Assembly: GCA_001414345.1 (NCBI GenBank) | Contig: LLCB01000655.1 | Span: forward strand, 1-13,978 | Direction: 5' to 3' | Length of the DNA stretch: 13,978 nucleotides | DNA from: Hymenoscyphus infarciens | Lineage: Eukaryota > Ascomycota > Leotiomycetes > Helotiales > Helotiaceae | The notes under the pieces: generated by a model | The model's database searches: none | What the model was told of the DNA's origin: nothing | What the model saw: only the letters and a program-made list of their open reading frames with translations | Shown here: piece by piece, positions 1-7,899 of the stretch | How the letters are laid out: every line of letters begins with the position of its first letter | How positions within the stretch are numbered: the first letter of the stretch is position 1 | Position numbers and translations under genes: made by a program

Positions 1-82
1 AGAACAAAAAGCAGACGGCTTTACTAAAGCTTTAGATAAAGTAAAGCATAAGAGCTTTCTCGAAGAACTTAGCTTTATATAA
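1..82 (+). CDS. C-terminal tail of Ty1/copia pol, partial
   Basis: The + strand is open from base 2 for 26 codons to a TAA at 80-82. The peptide has the end signature of copia-type polyproteins: an ADGFTKAL-like motif (the usual form is 'ADxxTKAL'), a charged KHKSF stretch, then a short hydrophobic end (LEELSFI). In Ty1/copia elements this lies just after the RNase H domain and closes the single gag-pol ORF. A polypurine tract and an LTR-like sequence follow downstream, as expected. The rest of pol is outside the window. This short piece has no internal stops although the DNA around it is RIP-mutated, so the copy may be younger or less mutated at this point. The family call rests on one motif plus the downstream layout. 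Confidence 0.6.
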   Translation, partial: EQKADGFTKALDKVKHKSFLEELSFI

Positions 83-327
83 GCTATATATTTAGTATTC
101 TCTATTAAAGAGATACTTTTATTTATTTTTACTACTCTCTTTAAAGAGATATTCGTTCTTTAAGATTAGATTAGTTATTAGTCTACTTTTAGCTCTTACT
201 TAGTCTATTAACTTATACTTTAAAGTTAAGTTAATATTTTAGTCTAGTTTATTTACTTCTACTTTGTTTACTTACTTCTACTTTAAAGTTAAGTAAGTAT
301 TTCCTCTATTATTAAGTAAAGTACTTA
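83..327 (+). other. 3' untranslated region of the copia element
   Basis: This AT-rich, non-coding stretch lies between the pol stop and the polypurine tract. It contains two copies of ACTTTAAAGTTAAGT (217-231 and 280-294), each including the 10-bp palindrome ACTTTAAAGT, and several TTACTTCTACTTT-like words between them. No ORF or RNA gene is visible. Confidence 0.45.
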
Positions 328-338
328 TTAAGAGGGTG
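328..338 (+). other. Polypurine tract of the copia element
   Basis: TTAAGAGGGTG lies directly before TGTTAG, the usual copia LTR start. In LTR retrotransposons such a purine run primes plus-strand DNA synthesis. It fits the position expected downstream of the pol stop. Confidence 0.5.
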
Positions 339-425
339 TGTTAGTATTAGGTAATAATTACCTTACTTACTAATAGGCTTTAGGTTTAAACCTTAGTCTA
401 TACTAGTTCTTTCTAGTGTTGTCTA

Positions 426-520
426 GAAGGTTCGGTTACGTTCTCGGTTACGGTTAAGCGAACACGTGATCCCTAGAACCTTCTAGTAACCCCTTTTTAT
501 TTATAAGCTATAGAAGCTTC
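426..520. promoter_or_regulatory. Three GAAnnTTC dyads (heat-shock-element-like) upstream of the LTR TATA box
   Basis: GAAGGTTC (426-433), GAACCTTC (476-483) and GAAGCTTC (513-520) each match the inverted pentamer pair bound by heat-shock factor (nGAAnnTTCn). The last two sit in a CTAGAA..TTCTAG-like palindrome. All lie within 115 bp upstream of the TATA box at 539-547, in what should be U3 of the copia LTR. Binding is inferred, not shown. Confidence 0.4.
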
Positions 521-538
521 TAGTATTTACTCTAGAAG

Positions 539-547
539 TATATATAG
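539..547 (+). promoter_or_regulatory. TATA box of the copia LTR
   Basis: TATATATAG is followed by CCCTCTTCT, in the middle of the LTR. The position fits a U3 promoter starting transcription some 25-35 bp downstream. It is AT-rich in AT-rich DNA, so this is suggestive only. Confidence 0.4.
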
Positions 548-715
548 CCCTCTTCTATCTTTTAGTTAGAAATCAAGTCAAAATTCACTAAGTCTTTTAT
601 ACTTATACTTCGACTTCTTAGAAACGTGATTTAGCGATCACCTGACCTACCCTGTGCCGATTCAACTTACGTACTTCTGACCTACCCTGTAGCCTACTCT
701 ATAGTCTACCTTATA

Positions 716-1440
716 CGTTTATAACCTCTTATAATAGTTAAGTATCTACTAAAAGGTTTCTAACTTATACTTATATACTTAAGAATAATAAAAAGTTATA
801 AAATAATAAAGGTAAAAGTATAGCTCTTAGAAGTTAGAGAGACTAATAAGACTTTTTAAATATAAATAAGATATAGAGTATAATATAAGCTATAGAGGCT
901 AAAGACTAAGAAAAAGAAGAGAGAATCTTATAATAAAATAACTAAAATATATAATTAGTAGACTTAGTATATTAAATTAGTAAATACTTACTAAGTAATA
1001 ATTAGAGTCTAAGTTCTTACTAACTAAATCGAACTCCTCTTTTATACTCTTCTACTATACTAGACTATTATTAGATATATAACTCTACTTTTAATATTCT
1101 TATTTTATAATAATCTACTTTTTAACTATAAGCTAAAACTCTATTAAAAGCCTAATAACCTATTAAAAGTAAAATTATAGAGAAAATTAAACTTTTAAAT
1201 AATAGTACTTTACTTACTTATAAGTAATAGAAGATATTAGTATATAATAGACTCTAAATAAACGTTAACTATTACTATCTACTTAAAACCTATATAGCTC
1301 TTATTTAAAAGATAACTATAAAACTTACTAAGAACTACTTAAAGCTCTAATATAAGTTAAATATAAGTAATATAGCTTTTAAAGATTAATAAAATATAAT
1401 AGAACTTCTTAATTTATACTTCTTAACTAGTTATAAGGAA
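716..1440 (+). other. AT-rich leader and N-terminal gag zone, no recognisable domain
   Basis: About 725 bp of extreme AT-rich sequence between the copia LTR and the first recognisable gag residues. It should contain the leader and N-terminal gag of the chromovirus, but stops are frequent in every frame and I could not align it to a domain. No remnant of the 5' LTR (compare 12023-12397) was recognised. Confidence 0.35.
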
Positions 1441-1990
1441 AAGAATACTTAGAATAAATTTTAAGCCTTATAAATAGATAGAAAGAGTTATATAAGAGAA
1501 ACCTTTTTAGAGTTTATAGTATACTTTTTAAGTATAGTTATATTTAGAAAGATACTAGAGTTAGAAAAATTCTACTAGATATAGAATAAGATTATACTCT
1601 AGCTCTAAGATAGTTTTATATTAGCTAAGAAAAGATAGAAGTATAACTTTATTAAAATAATAGTAGATCTCTTAGTCTTAGATAAAGAGAAGTGCTAAAA
1701 TACTAAGCTATTTATAACTAGTACTACTACTAAGCTAGTTAGTATAATCTTATTATTTAAAAAGATAAGTACTTTTTAATTCTTATCTAGCTTTATATTA
1801 AAACCCTCTCTACTTATATATAAACTCTATTCTATCTCTTAGAAGATTTTATAAACTTTTAAACTCTCTTCTACTAGTAAAAGATTTAAGACTACGTTAA
1901 TAGACTAAGTTCTTACTAGTATAAAGTATTACTATTATAATAAGCTTAGGTATTTTAAACTTAATTACTCTAATCTACTTAGTATTAATA
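1440..1990 (+). pseudogene. Chromovirus gag remnant with CCHC zinc knuckle
   Basis: Frame 1 from about 1440 to 1990 reads as a broken Gag, the protein that forms the particle shell and binds element RNA. About 1470-1700 gives a helical, Lys/Glu-rich, Phe-rich stretch (ETFLEFIVYF-like, then KEK near 1690) typical of Ty3/gypsy Gag. At 1927-1968 the residues Y-x2-Y-x4-Y-x4-Y sit exactly at the C-x2-C-x4-H-x4-C spacing of the retroviral zinc knuckle, with NKL between the second and third ligands. Cys (TGC/TGT) to Tyr (TAC/TAT) and His (CAT) to Tyr (TAT) are the changes RIP makes. There are many stops and the gene is dead. It shares its frame with the protease and most of RT. Confidence 0.6.
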
Positions 1991-2399
1991 AGATATATAT
2001 AATTAACCTAAGAAAGAATAACTATTTAAAAAGTACTTTAACTCTAATTTAAGTTAGAAAGAAAATAAAGAAGCTTAGATATAAATTCCTTTTTAAGCTT
2101 ATATAAATATAACTTAGCTAGGCTTAATCTTTCTAAGCTTATAAGAGGAAAATAGTTCTTTATAACTACTACTTTTAGTATATAGAGATATAGTAAAATT
2201 ATAAGCTTTAGTAAATATAAAAGTAAATAAGTACTTATTTCTAAATTAATTCTTAGCTTTATAATTATTTAAAGTAATAAGTTTAAAAAATTAGAAATTA
2301 CTATATTTAGTATCTATTTATAAATATAATAATAGTACTAAAAGATAAGTAACTTACTTTATATAACTATATTTAAATATTAATAAACGTTATATTTTT

Positions 2400-2500
2400 A
2401 ACTACTGCTTTATTATTCTAGATCTTAGATAGTAAGACTTAACTATTAGTAATAAGTAGTTAAATTATTTTAAAGTTCTTTTTAATCTTTTAAAGAATTA
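2400..2500 (+). pseudogene. Probable aspartic protease remnant
   Basis: In frame 1 the codons at 2425-2439 read L-D-S-K-T, which matches the LDSGA active-site box of retropepsins if Gly and Ala codons were altered by G-to-A changes. The Asp codon is at 2428-2430. It lies between the gag knuckle and RT, the right place for a protease that cleaves the polyprotein. Flanking sequence is too damaged to confirm the fold, so position and frame carry most of the weight. Confidence 0.4.
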
Positions 2501-2939
2501 GATTACTTAGTTAGCTAATTACCTTTTAACTCTTTACTTTAGTAAGAAGATTTTACTTTTACTTTTTAGCTAGAACTAGAAACATATATTCAATTACTAG
2601 TTAGATATAAATTAAAGAGAATATATAGTCTATTAATAAGAAAGATATAAAAAAGATAGACTTATATATATAGCTAAGTTATTACTCTTATTTATAATAA
2701 TATCTTCTAAAACTTTAATCTCTAACTCTAGTTTAAAACCTCTTTAAACTACTAGTATAGCTTTAAAAGGCTAGACTCTATACTTATTTATTAGTAAACT
2801 AAGTATAAATATAATATATTTTAATATAAAATAACCTAACTTAGAATTCTATATAACTAATATCTATAAGCTAGATTAGATTATTAATAAAAGATTAGCC
2901 TCTTTTTAGAATAATAATAATATAAGAGCTCTAATATAG

Positions 2940-3810
2940 ACCTAACTCTTAAAATATTACTTTTTCTATAAAAATATATTCTTAAAAGTAGCTTCTAATA
3001 AGCTCTCTTCTTACTATAAATATAACTATAAGATTACTTTAAATAAACTACTTCTTAACTCTTTTAAATCTCTATATTACTAGTTAATTATAGAGCTTAA
3101 AGCTATAAAGGAGTATTTTATAAAGAACCTAGATAAGAGGTTTATTATTAATAGTAATAGCTCTTTTACCTCTCTAATACTTTTTATTAAAAAAGCTAAT
3201 AGTAATAAGTTATAGTTTTATATTAATTATAAAAAGTTAAATACTCTAACTTAAAACAATCTCTATTTAATATCTTAAATTAAATAAACTTCTTTTAAAA
3301 ATAAGAATAACTAAAATCTTTACTAAGTTAGATATAAGATAAGCTTTCTATTATATTTAAATAGACTCTAACTTAGAAGAGATAACTATATTTAGAACTA
3401 GGTATAGTATGTATAAATATAAGGTTCTTTCTTTTAAACTTTATAATAACTCTATTACTTCTTAATATTATATAAATAACGTCTTAATTAATTATCTAGA
3501 TAACTTTTATATTACTTACTTAGATAATATTTTAATTTATTTAGATACTATTAAAGAATATAAGATATAGACTAGGAAGGTTTTAAATTAGCTCTAAGAA
3601 GTAGAACTCTAGATAGATATTAAGAAAAGTAAATTTAATATTACTAAAGTTAAATACTTAGGATTTATCTTAACTATAAAAGAACTTAAAGTTAATCTTA
3701 AAAAGATAGAACCTTTATAAAATTAAGTTAAACCTACTATTATAATAAGTATAAAGTCTTATTTAGAGTTTATAGAATTTTATAGATAATTTATTAAAAG
3801 TTATACTAAA
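2940..3810 (+). pseudogene. Ty3/gypsy reverse transcriptase remnant
   Basis: The domain that copied element RNA into DNA. Frame 0 (about 2950-3250) carries the lead-in with an HxYDHKI-like Y-x-Y-N-Y-K-I, then KEYFIKNLDKRFI, SNSSFTSLILFIKK and FYINYKKLN (the family has FCVDYRKLN). Frame 1 continues with KIFTKLDIR-stop-AF (3310-3350), FRTRYSMYKYKVLSF (near 3395-3440) and YLDN at 3517-3528, where the catalytic YLDD has lost its second Asp (GAT to AAT). After it come KYLGFIL (near 3655) and YLEFIEFYR-stop-FI (near 3760-3795), the standard thumb and connection motifs. The switch from frame 0 to frame 1 between about 3250 and 3300, and an opposite one before 2950, imply small indels besides RIP. 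The gene is clearly dead. Confidence 0.85.
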
Positions 3811-3919
3811 ATTACTAAACTCTTAACTATAATAATATACCTTTTAGAGCTATTTTTATAAGTACTTAAATATAAAAAAGTTTTTAAAGTATTAAGAACT
3901 AGACTACTTATAATTTAAA

Positions 3920-4243
3920 CCTTATACTACTTTAACTCTAATTATAATATAAAGCTAGAAATAGACTTCTTAGAAGAAGTAAAAGTAGGTATATTTTTAT
4001 AATAATATAATAGGTTTTAGTACTCTATTTAGTTCTACTTATCTAATCTAGTTAGCTATAAATTAAACTAGAAGAGCTATAATAAAGAGTTATCTACTAT
4101 TATAGAAGTTTTTAAGAAATAGTATTCTAAACTTATATTATATTAGAAGTATATTAATATATATTTAAACTATAGATTATTAGAATACTTTTTAATAACT
4201 AAGCTACTTATAGCTAAGTAAGTCTAATAGATAGAGTTTTTAT
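3920..4243 (+). pseudogene. RNase H remnant, 5' part, interrupted by the LARD
   Basis: Frame 1 holds the Ty3/gypsy RNase H signature. The first catalytic Asp is in an E-I-D-F box (GAC at 3964-3966; the family has ETDAS). N-K-E-L has its catalytic Glu at 4087-4089 and is followed by STIIEVFKK (the family has KELLAIVEAFKEW). The TDHKxLEYF box has become N-Y-R-L-L-E-Y-F, with Asp to Asn (AAC at 4168-4170) and His to Tyr. The RQARW-E-FL motif is cut at 4243 by the 3.3-kb insertion and resumes at 7542. RNase H removes the RNA strand of the RNA:DNA hybrid during reverse transcription. Confidence 0.8.
4239..4243. repeat. Target-site duplication, left copy (TTTAT)
   Basis: TTTAT directly precedes the left LTR and is repeated at 7537-7541 directly after the right LTR. 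Removing one copy and the element restores a continuous RNase H reading (I-E-F-L-L-D-F-N-F) across the junction. Five bp is the usual size for Ty3/gypsy integration. Confidence 0.85.
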
Positions 4244-4335
4244 TATAGCGGCACGAAATACATACAACTACAGTAGAGGCATATAGGAGTGCGTATGGCA
4301 GAATGACGTATGTAGATACTAGGCTCTGATACGGA

Positions 4336-4360
4336 AGAAAAGGCTAAACTGGCCTTTTCT
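4336..4360 (-). promoter_or_regulatory. Hairpin in the LARD LTR, just downstream of the TATA-like box
   Basis: AGAAAAGGC (4336-4344) and GCCTTTTCT (4352-4360) form a perfect 9-bp stem with a 7-nt loop. The same stem is intact in the right LTR at 7265-7289, although one loop base changed there. On the element strand it begins about 20 bp downstream of the TATA-like box, so it would lie at or near the RNA start in R. It could act as a leader or 3'-end structure in the RNA. Confidence 0.5.
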
Positions 4361-4379
4361 GACTCTAGGAGTAGGCTGC

Positions 4380-4386
4380 TATATAC
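4380..4386 (-). promoter_or_regulatory. TATA-like box of the LARD LTR
   Basis: On the - strand this reads GTATATAG within CTTGTATATAGCAGCC; the right LTR has the matching site at 7309-7315. It is the best TATA candidate in the otherwise mixed-composition LTR, and it lies upstream of the conserved hairpin. Confidence 0.4.
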
Positions 4387-4607
4387 AAGAGGTTTCGGAC
4401 GATACAAAAGGGGTACGAAACCGAACAACGACATACGTCGGCTAATACAAAAGCCCGAACCCTACGAAGTACGTCCGAAAGTTTAGACGGACGTACGGAC
4501 GTACGTAACCTTCCTAAATTAGACAATGTAAAACAACAACTACCGAAAGCTAATATGTACGGTATATACTACGTAATATCGGCTATATAGGACGGCATGC
4601 CGTCATA

Positions 4608-4619
4608 TCCCCCTCCCTT
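4608..4619 (-). other. Polypurine tract of the LARD
   Basis: On the - strand AAGGGAGGGGGA runs directly into the LTR start TATGACGGC. This fixes the orientation of the element. The same junction, RIP-mutated, occurs at 12011-12030 on the + strand as AAGAAGAGGAGA followed by TATAATAG. Confidence 0.8.
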
Positions 4620-5019
4620 GAAAAAGACTTGTCCCGAGTCTTCTCTATCTTATCGTTTAGGGTTGAATCGGGATGGTGTAAGTGTTGTATTATTGTGTTA
4701 TTGTAAGTTGGTTAGGGTCTGAATCGTAGCTGACCCGAGTTCGTAGATGCTTTGTTTATTGTAATTTGTCGTAAGCGAGGTGTCGGTACCGAATCGAATT
4801 CGTAGATGCTTGCAAAATAGAGACTTCGTTTCCAATCCTTCAATATCAAAAGCAAGCATTCGCTAAAAGAGTGTGGTCCGATCCTGTCCAGCAGGTCGGA
4901 AAAAGTTCAAAAGTTTAAAAAGTTCAAAAGTTCAGAGTAAAATCAGAAAAAGTTCAAAAGTCGAAGGCGAATTCAGAGTCGAGTCGGAGGTCGTTCGGTC
5001 GAGAGGTGACGTTGAGGGT

Positions 5020-5233
5020 GACAGTGATAACTCAGTTAAGAGCTCACTTCGAGAGCGTACCGATTCGCATCTGATTCGAATTCAAAAACGTGAAGTCGGA
5101 AACGAAAAGTCGGTAATGTCGTAGATGACAGTGATAACTCAGTTAAGAGCTCACTTCGAGAGCGTACCGATTCGCATCTGATTCGAATTCAAAAACGTGA
5201 AGTCGGAAACGAAAAGTCGGTAATGTCGTAGAT
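5020..5233. repeat. Two identical 107-bp tandem repeats, with diverged copies following
   Basis: Units 5020-5126 and 5127-5233 begin GACAGTGATAACTCAG and are identical base for base by my reading. A third, diverged copy starts at 5234, and further partial copies start near 5471, 5606 and 6356 with the same TGATAACTCAG..AAGAG(C/G)TC core, followed by CGAGxGCGTACCGATTCG. The identity of the two full units points to a recent duplication. An open frame of 83 codons over this stretch is a by-product of the repeats. Confidence 0.85.
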
Positions 5234-5360
5234 GACAGTGATAACTCAGCTAAGAGGTCACTATCATTTCGAGAGCGTACCGATTCGCATCCGATTCGAA
5301 TTGCTAAAAGAGTGTGGGTCGATTCCCATCCGATTCGGAGAATTCAAAATGAAAAAAAGA

Positions 5361-5381
5361 ACTTCTGGCCCGGCCAGAAGT
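5361..5381. repeat. GC-rich palindrome, copy 1
   Basis: The arm ACTTCTGGCC, one central C and the inverted arm GGCCAGAAGT make a perfect 10-bp stem. It is preceded by GAAAAAAAGA and followed by GAAAGAAAGTA. The same 21 bases recur at 5687-5707 in a similar A-rich setting. Confidence 0.85.
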
Positions 5382-5686
5382 GAAAGAAAGTAGGAAAAAA
5401 GTTCAGAATATTCAGAGGCGAATTCAGAGTAGAGTCGGAGGTCGTTCGGTCGGGAGGTGACGTTGAAGGTGACAGTGATAACTCAGTTAAGAGCTCACTT
5501 CGAGGGCGTACCGATTCGTATCCGATTCGAATTCGAAAAAAAAGAGTGTAAGTTCGTCTGAACTGAGGTGGGCGGGGACTCAGAGTGAAGTCGGAAATGT
5601 CGTAGGCAGTGATAACTCAGCTAAGAGGTCACTATCCTTTCGAGAGCGTACCGATTCGTAACCGAGTCGAATTCAGATGAAAAAGA

Positions 5687-5707
5687 ACTTCTGGCCCGGC
5701 CAGAAGT
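5687..5707. repeat. GC-rich palindrome, copy 2
   Basis: Identical to 5361-5381 and again flanked by GAAAAAGA and AAAAGAAAGTA. It sits 326 bp from copy 1 and moves with the diverged 107-bp-type repeat, so the two are part of a larger duplicated block. Confidence 0.85.
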
Positions 5708-6805
5708 AAAAGAAAGTAAGAAAGTAAAGACTAGAAGACTCTATACCAGAGTCGGTGGGGTTTCGGATGGTCAAAGGCGAAGTTGTTTCCGAAGTTGTCA
5801 AGTTTCGCCGTCCGAAGTTCAGGACGACAAAAAGGGTAGTTTCGGCTGGTCAAAGAGTTATTGCCGAAAGTTGTCGTATTACCTTGTTCCCTCCTGAATC
5901 AGGGTACTTAAGGACTTTATTCATCATCTTCCGATTTCGAAGAAGAGTCGCTGTTGTATCGTAGGGGATTCGGAGCTGAACTGGATAAGGATAGAGGGGT
6001 ATTCTTTTAAACTGAAGTGCTGATATCGACAGGCGTGGTCGTTTCTGAATATTTAGTGCTTCGGTGTCTCTCCTTATCTAGGGTTGTAATTCCAACGTCT
6101 CTTAAGAGTAGCAGACGCGTTTCAGAGCTAAGGTGTAATCTTATCCCACATATAAAAGAAGCGTTCCGATTCTCTCCAAGTATAGCCGTACTCAAAAAGT
6201 AAACGTTTCTTCAACATAATCTTGTTCTTAATTCCACTTCCATCTCTTTCAACCTTTATACCAGCGGGGACTCGGTCCATAACCGCAGTCGTAGTCTTTC
6301 GGTTCAAGGGAAGTTCAGAGTAGAGTCAGATAATGTTCAGTCGGTATTATTAAAGTCAGCAATAACTCAGCTAAGAGCTCGCTTCTAAGTTTTATCCTAA
6401 AAGAAAGCGTATTTCGACCAATTCGTATCCGATTCGAGGGTTAGGAAGTGGTAGGAAGGCATCAGGGGCAGCGGTATCCCTTAAGCAAAAGAGGTCTAAA
6501 TTTAAAAGAGGATCAGATCGAGGAGGGTTCAGAGGTGGGATATTATTATTAACTTCGAAGTTCGCTTATGATTTTATCCTCCATCTCTCGATTAACCGAT
6601 CGTTTTGTCCTTTATGTTCTTTGCCTCCATCTCGTCCGCCTATTATCCACATATCGTCCGAATTTAGGAAGGTTGTCTTTAGGGGCTAAGCCCTTATTGT
6701 TTCGGCGTACGGTTGCGGGTAAGGATCGGAGAGGGTTCAGAGGGTCTTTCGAAAAGGGGGGTAGCCCTGGAAGGGGTTGTCGCTCGACGCCTCGTAGCGG
6801 AACTG

Positions 6806-6838
6806 TCGACATAATGTCGAAATGGGGGGGGGGGGGGG
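6806..6838. repeat. Short palindrome next to a 15-base G run
   Basis: TCGACAT-A-ATGTCGA (6806-6820) is a perfect 7-bp inverted repeat. After AAT, an uninterrupted run of 15 G follows at 6824-6838. On the element's RNA strand this is C15. A run of this length is prone to slippage and to assembly or sequencing error. Confidence 0.8.
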
Positions 6839-7172
6839 TAAGAGCAGATTCAGAAGCCTTCGCGATGACTATAGTAAGTCGACTTATTCACCGAACCTGT
6901 ATATAGCAGTCCCTATACAGAGAGGGTTATTAGGATTCTAAACACTTAGCGTATTTAAATCCTATAACATATAAGATACGATTTTTACTAGCTATCTAAA
7001 ACCGATACTAAACTCTAATATTACTAGCCGTCTAGGAGATCTCTAGAATCCCGGCTATTTAAGGATAATGTTATAATAGACCGATTCAGGCCTAAAGCGA
7101 AATAAAAGCAACAAAAAGCTCAAAGAGATATTATAAATGCCATTACCAGCGAAGAAGAGTTTAGCCTTTTTA

Positions 7173-7536
7173 TATAGTAGTATGAAATATATATAACTAT
7201 AGTAGAGATATATAGGAGTGCGTATAACAGAATAACGTATATAGATACTAAGCTCTAATATAAAAGAAAAGGCTAAACTAGCCTTTTCTAACTCTAGGAG
7301 TAGGCTACTATATATAAGAGGTTTCGAACGATACAAAAGGGGTATAAAACCGAACAACGATATACGTCGGCTAATACAAAAGCCCGAACTCTACGAAGTA
7401 CGTCCGAAAGTCCGGACGTATATATAGACGTACGTAACCTTTCTAAATTAGACAATGCAAAACAACAACTACCGAAAGCTAATATATACGGCATATGCCA
7501 CGTAATATCGGCTATATAGGACGGTATGCCGTTATA
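7173..7536 (-). repeat. LARD LTR, right copy (5' LTR), RIP-mutated
   Basis: Same 364 bp as 4244-4607, but with about 35 C-to-T or G-to-A type changes concentrated at CpA/TpG and some CpG sites. The TATA-like box (7309-7315) and hairpin (7265-7289) survive, so the promoter of the element is partly intact. Reading frames of about 65 to 100 codons overlap this LTR on the - strand and partly recur in the other LTR; they are LTR sequence, not genes. Confidence 0.88.
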
Positions 7537-7541
7537 TTTAT
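7537..7541. repeat. Target-site duplication, right copy (TTTAT)
   Basis: TTTAT follows the right LTR end GCCGTTATA and matches 4239-4243. Chromovirus RNase H sequence resumes directly after it. Confidence 0.85.
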
Positions 7542-7640
7542 TAGACTTTAACTTTTAAATCTAATTTTTATCTTAGAAGAATAATTAAAAAGTAGATATA
7601 TTAACTTAATATAAATAAGACTTAAAAACTTCTAATTAAG
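7542..7640 (+). pseudogene. RNase H remnant, 3' end, and tether to integrase
   Basis: Frame 2 continues the interrupted RNase H with D-F-N-F then a FRPG-like F-L-S, K-N-N and K-V-D-I-L-T, corresponding to the family's F-x-I-x-FRPGKxN..ADALTR end. The frame differs by one from that before the insertion, exactly as 3298 inserted bases predict. This supports a single original ORF. Confidence 0.7.
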
Positions 7641-7899
7641 CTAAATTAAATAGCTACTTATATAATTTTTTAAGACCTAATTAGTTAAACCTTTAAATTA
7701 ATACTAAACTTACTTAAATCTTTTTATAAGAATAGTTTATATCTCTTAATATAATTTAGTTAGATATTATTCTAGAAATAAGTTTAAATATAATTTAGAA
7801 GTTAAAAAAAGATAACTTACTCTCTTTTTAAGAAGAATATTATAAACTTTTAAAAAAAGACTTTTTTTTATTAAATAATTTACTTCTTTTTAAGAATTA

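Larger units (their letters stand above)
339..715 (+). repeat. 3' LTR of the Ty1/copia element (right edge uncertain)
   Basis: It begins with TGTTAGTATTAGGTAATAATTACC-like sequence immediately after the polypurine tract. TG is the canonical LTR start, and the AGGTAATAATTACC part is a dyad. A TATATATAG box sits at 539-547, with GC-richer, less RIP-mutated sequence around 430-480. The 14-bp CTGACCTACCCTGT is repeated at 642-655 and 677-690 and would lie in U5. The terminal CA could not be located because of mutation and because the other LTR lies outside the window, so the end at about 715 is a guess from where fully AT-rich sequence resumes. Confidence 0.45.
4244..4607 (-). repeat. LARD LTR, left copy (3' LTR)
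   Basis: This 364-bp LTR aligns without gaps to 7173-7536. I count about 43 differences: 35 where the right copy has T or A at a C/T or G/A site, about seven the other way, and one transversion. It keeps many CpA, TpG and CpG sites and so is close to the active sequence. A TATA-like box (4380-4386, - strand GTATATAG) and a 9-bp-stem hairpin (4336-4360) lie within it. The inner end carries the perfect 14-bp palindrome GACGGCATGCCGTC (4591-4604). Confidence 0.88.
4620..7172 (-). other. LARD internal region, non-coding, largely free of RIP
   Basis: This interior of 2.55 kb has balanced base composition and ordinary CpA/TpG content up to about 6900; from there to the right LTR RIP-type TpA becomes common. 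All open frames are under 115 codons, run through tandem repeats or lack any known domain. It contains the duplicated word TTCGTAGATGCT (4740-4751, 4799-4810), a large imperfect direct repeat (about 4963-5090 against 5415-5540), 107-bp perfect repeats, two copies of a GC-rich palindrome, a diverged pair of TTTCGGxTGGTCAAAG segments (about 5760 and 5838), a short direct repeat GAGGGTTCAGAGG-like (about 6525 and 6728), and a G15 tract. LARDs typically have such structured non-coding interiors. The origin of the interior is unknown. Confidence 0.6.
4244..7536 (-). mobile_element. Non-autonomous LARD-type LTR retrotransposon, 3293 bp
   Basis: Two direct 364-bp LTRs (4244-4607 and 7173-7536) flank 2565 bp of internal DNA, with a 5-bp target duplication TTTAT. 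LTRs begin and end TATA/YATA, which are TG..CA ends after RIP-type change. The polypurine tract AAGGGAGGGGGA, read on the - strand, abuts the left LTR, so the element points leftward and the right LTR is its 5' LTR. The interior has no gag, RT, integrase or other recognisable domain and no convincing long ORF, so it must borrow enzymes. Its LTR and polypurine junction resemble those of the surrounding chromovirus (12011-12397), which suggests that family as helper. The interior is much GC-richer than the flanks and mostly free of RIP. No convincing primer-binding site was found next to the right LTR; a TGGTAATGGCAT word about 24 bp inside is a weak candidate. Confidence 0.85.

Noticed and set aside
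4243..4434. 63-codon ORF on the - strand, and a related 100-codon ORF at 7055-7357
   Set aside because: Both overlap the LARD LTRs and share much of their sequence because the LTRs are repeated. The second runs into the leader, there is no known domain, and the reading differs by RIP changes.
4873..5124. 83-codon ORF on the + strand
   Set aside because: It reads through the tandem repeats and stops at the repeat junction. Composition is repetitive (Lys/Ser-rich) and it is antisense to the element.
5755..5964. 69-codon ORF on the + strand, and overlapping 61-62-codon ORFs at 6007-6202
   Set aside because: Length is near what chance gives in GC-balanced DNA, with no domain or signal. The 5755 ORF covers an internal duplication.
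6568..6906. 112-codon ORF on the + strand
   Set aside because: It is the longest ORF in the window but crosses the G15 tract (Gly run), has no recognisable domain, lies antisense to the element and overlaps opposite-strand frames of similar quality.
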